Shown here in pieces: positions 5,177-5,265 of a stretch of DNA of 5,265 bases. Source of the DNA: Clostridia bacterium (GTDB lineage Bacteria > Bacillota > Clostridia > Oscillospirales > CAG-272); assembly GCA_017456685.1 (NCBI GenBank), contig JAFTIV010000023.1, positions 1 through 5,265 of the forward strand, read 5' to 3'. The notes below the pieces were generated by a model, which was given only the letters and a program-made list of their open reading frames with translations, was not told the origin of the DNA and ran no database searches. The position numbers were made by a program, and so were the translations under genes. Every line of letters starts with the position of its first letter. The first letter of the stretch is position 1.

Positions 5177-5265
5177 ATAGCCAAGCTTGAAAAAATAGTA
5201 GATTTTATTTGCACTGACGAGTTTGAGATAGAGCTTAAGTCAAAGCTTTAAAAAAAGAAGAATTA
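5177..5265 (+). pseudogene. tmcAL: In-frame continuation of tmcAL after a premature stop, cut by window end
   Basis: After the TAA at 5174-5176 the same frame reads IAKLEKIVDFICTDEFEIEL and then KSKL before a second TAA at 5249-5251, followed by KKKN up to the window edge. This matches the stretch that follows the FGSE-like motif in intact TmcAL proteins (a helix ending in a lysine-rich ELKK-type segment), as recalled from B. subtilis YlbM. Two stops with coding character between them indicate a decaying gene or base errors at a sequence end. Which of these applies cannot be decided from the 89 bases available. Confidence 0.6.

Noticed and set aside
5174..5251. Recoding of TAA to an amino acid as an explanation for the tmcAL stops
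   Set aside because: comF, the transporter and ackA all end at TAA at positions that match family lengths, and glutamine in tmcAL is written CAA, so TAA behaves as a normal stop here.
1..5265. CRISPR array, insertion sequence, tRNA or rRNA genes
   Set aside because: No spaced direct repeats, transposase motifs, terminal inverted repeats or tRNA/rRNA-like sequence were found on reading both strands.

Overview
The window looks like a piece of an AT-rich Firmicutes chromosome, most likely a Clostridia member of the gut-commensal kind. I infer this from the low GC content, the strong AAAGGAGG-type ribosome binding sites, the TTGACA/TATAAT-type promoters, and the gene set (recD2-comF pair, clostridial-type acetate kinase, TmcAL, riboswitch with an intrinsic terminator). 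The species cannot be named from this sequence alone. No CRISPR array, rRNA, tRNA or insertion sequence was seen.

Layout. Bases 1-1429 (+) are the end of an operon: the C-terminus of a RecD2-like helicase, a ComF-family phosphoribosyltransferase whose start overlaps the helicase stop by 11 bp, and a FucU-type L-fucose mutarotase whose ribosome binding site overlaps the comF stop. Bases 1430-1739 hold no credible gene. They contain a near-consensus promoter, a yybP-ykoY (manganese) riboswitch aptamer that starts almost at the predicted transcription start, an overlapping intrinsic terminator, and a leader of about 130 nt. This leader feeds a 556-aa Na+/phosphate cotransporter family protein with a C-terminal PhoU-like domain (1740-3410, +). 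A bidirectional hairpin terminator (3421-3458) separates it from the convergent ackA (acetate kinase, 3460-4719, -). A 136-bp gap between ackA and the next gene holds two good divergent promoters whose -10 hexamers overlap by 3 bp. The + promoter drives tmcAL (4856 onward). That gene is well conserved for 106 codons, then stops at TAA; family-like sequence continues in the same frame to a second TAA shortly before the window ends.

How the parts work together. The first block joins DNA processing (RecD2, ComF) to an apparently unrelated sugar mutarotase. The central unit is the most notable: by known riboswitch mechanism, Mn2+ should favour the aptamer over the terminator and switch on a transporter whose PhoU-like domain itself carries metal-binding E-x3-D motifs. 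On the right, a gene for acetate activation through acetyl phosphate (ackA) and a gene for an acetate-using tRNA-modifying ligase (tmcAL) share one promoter region. No pta is visible next to ackA.
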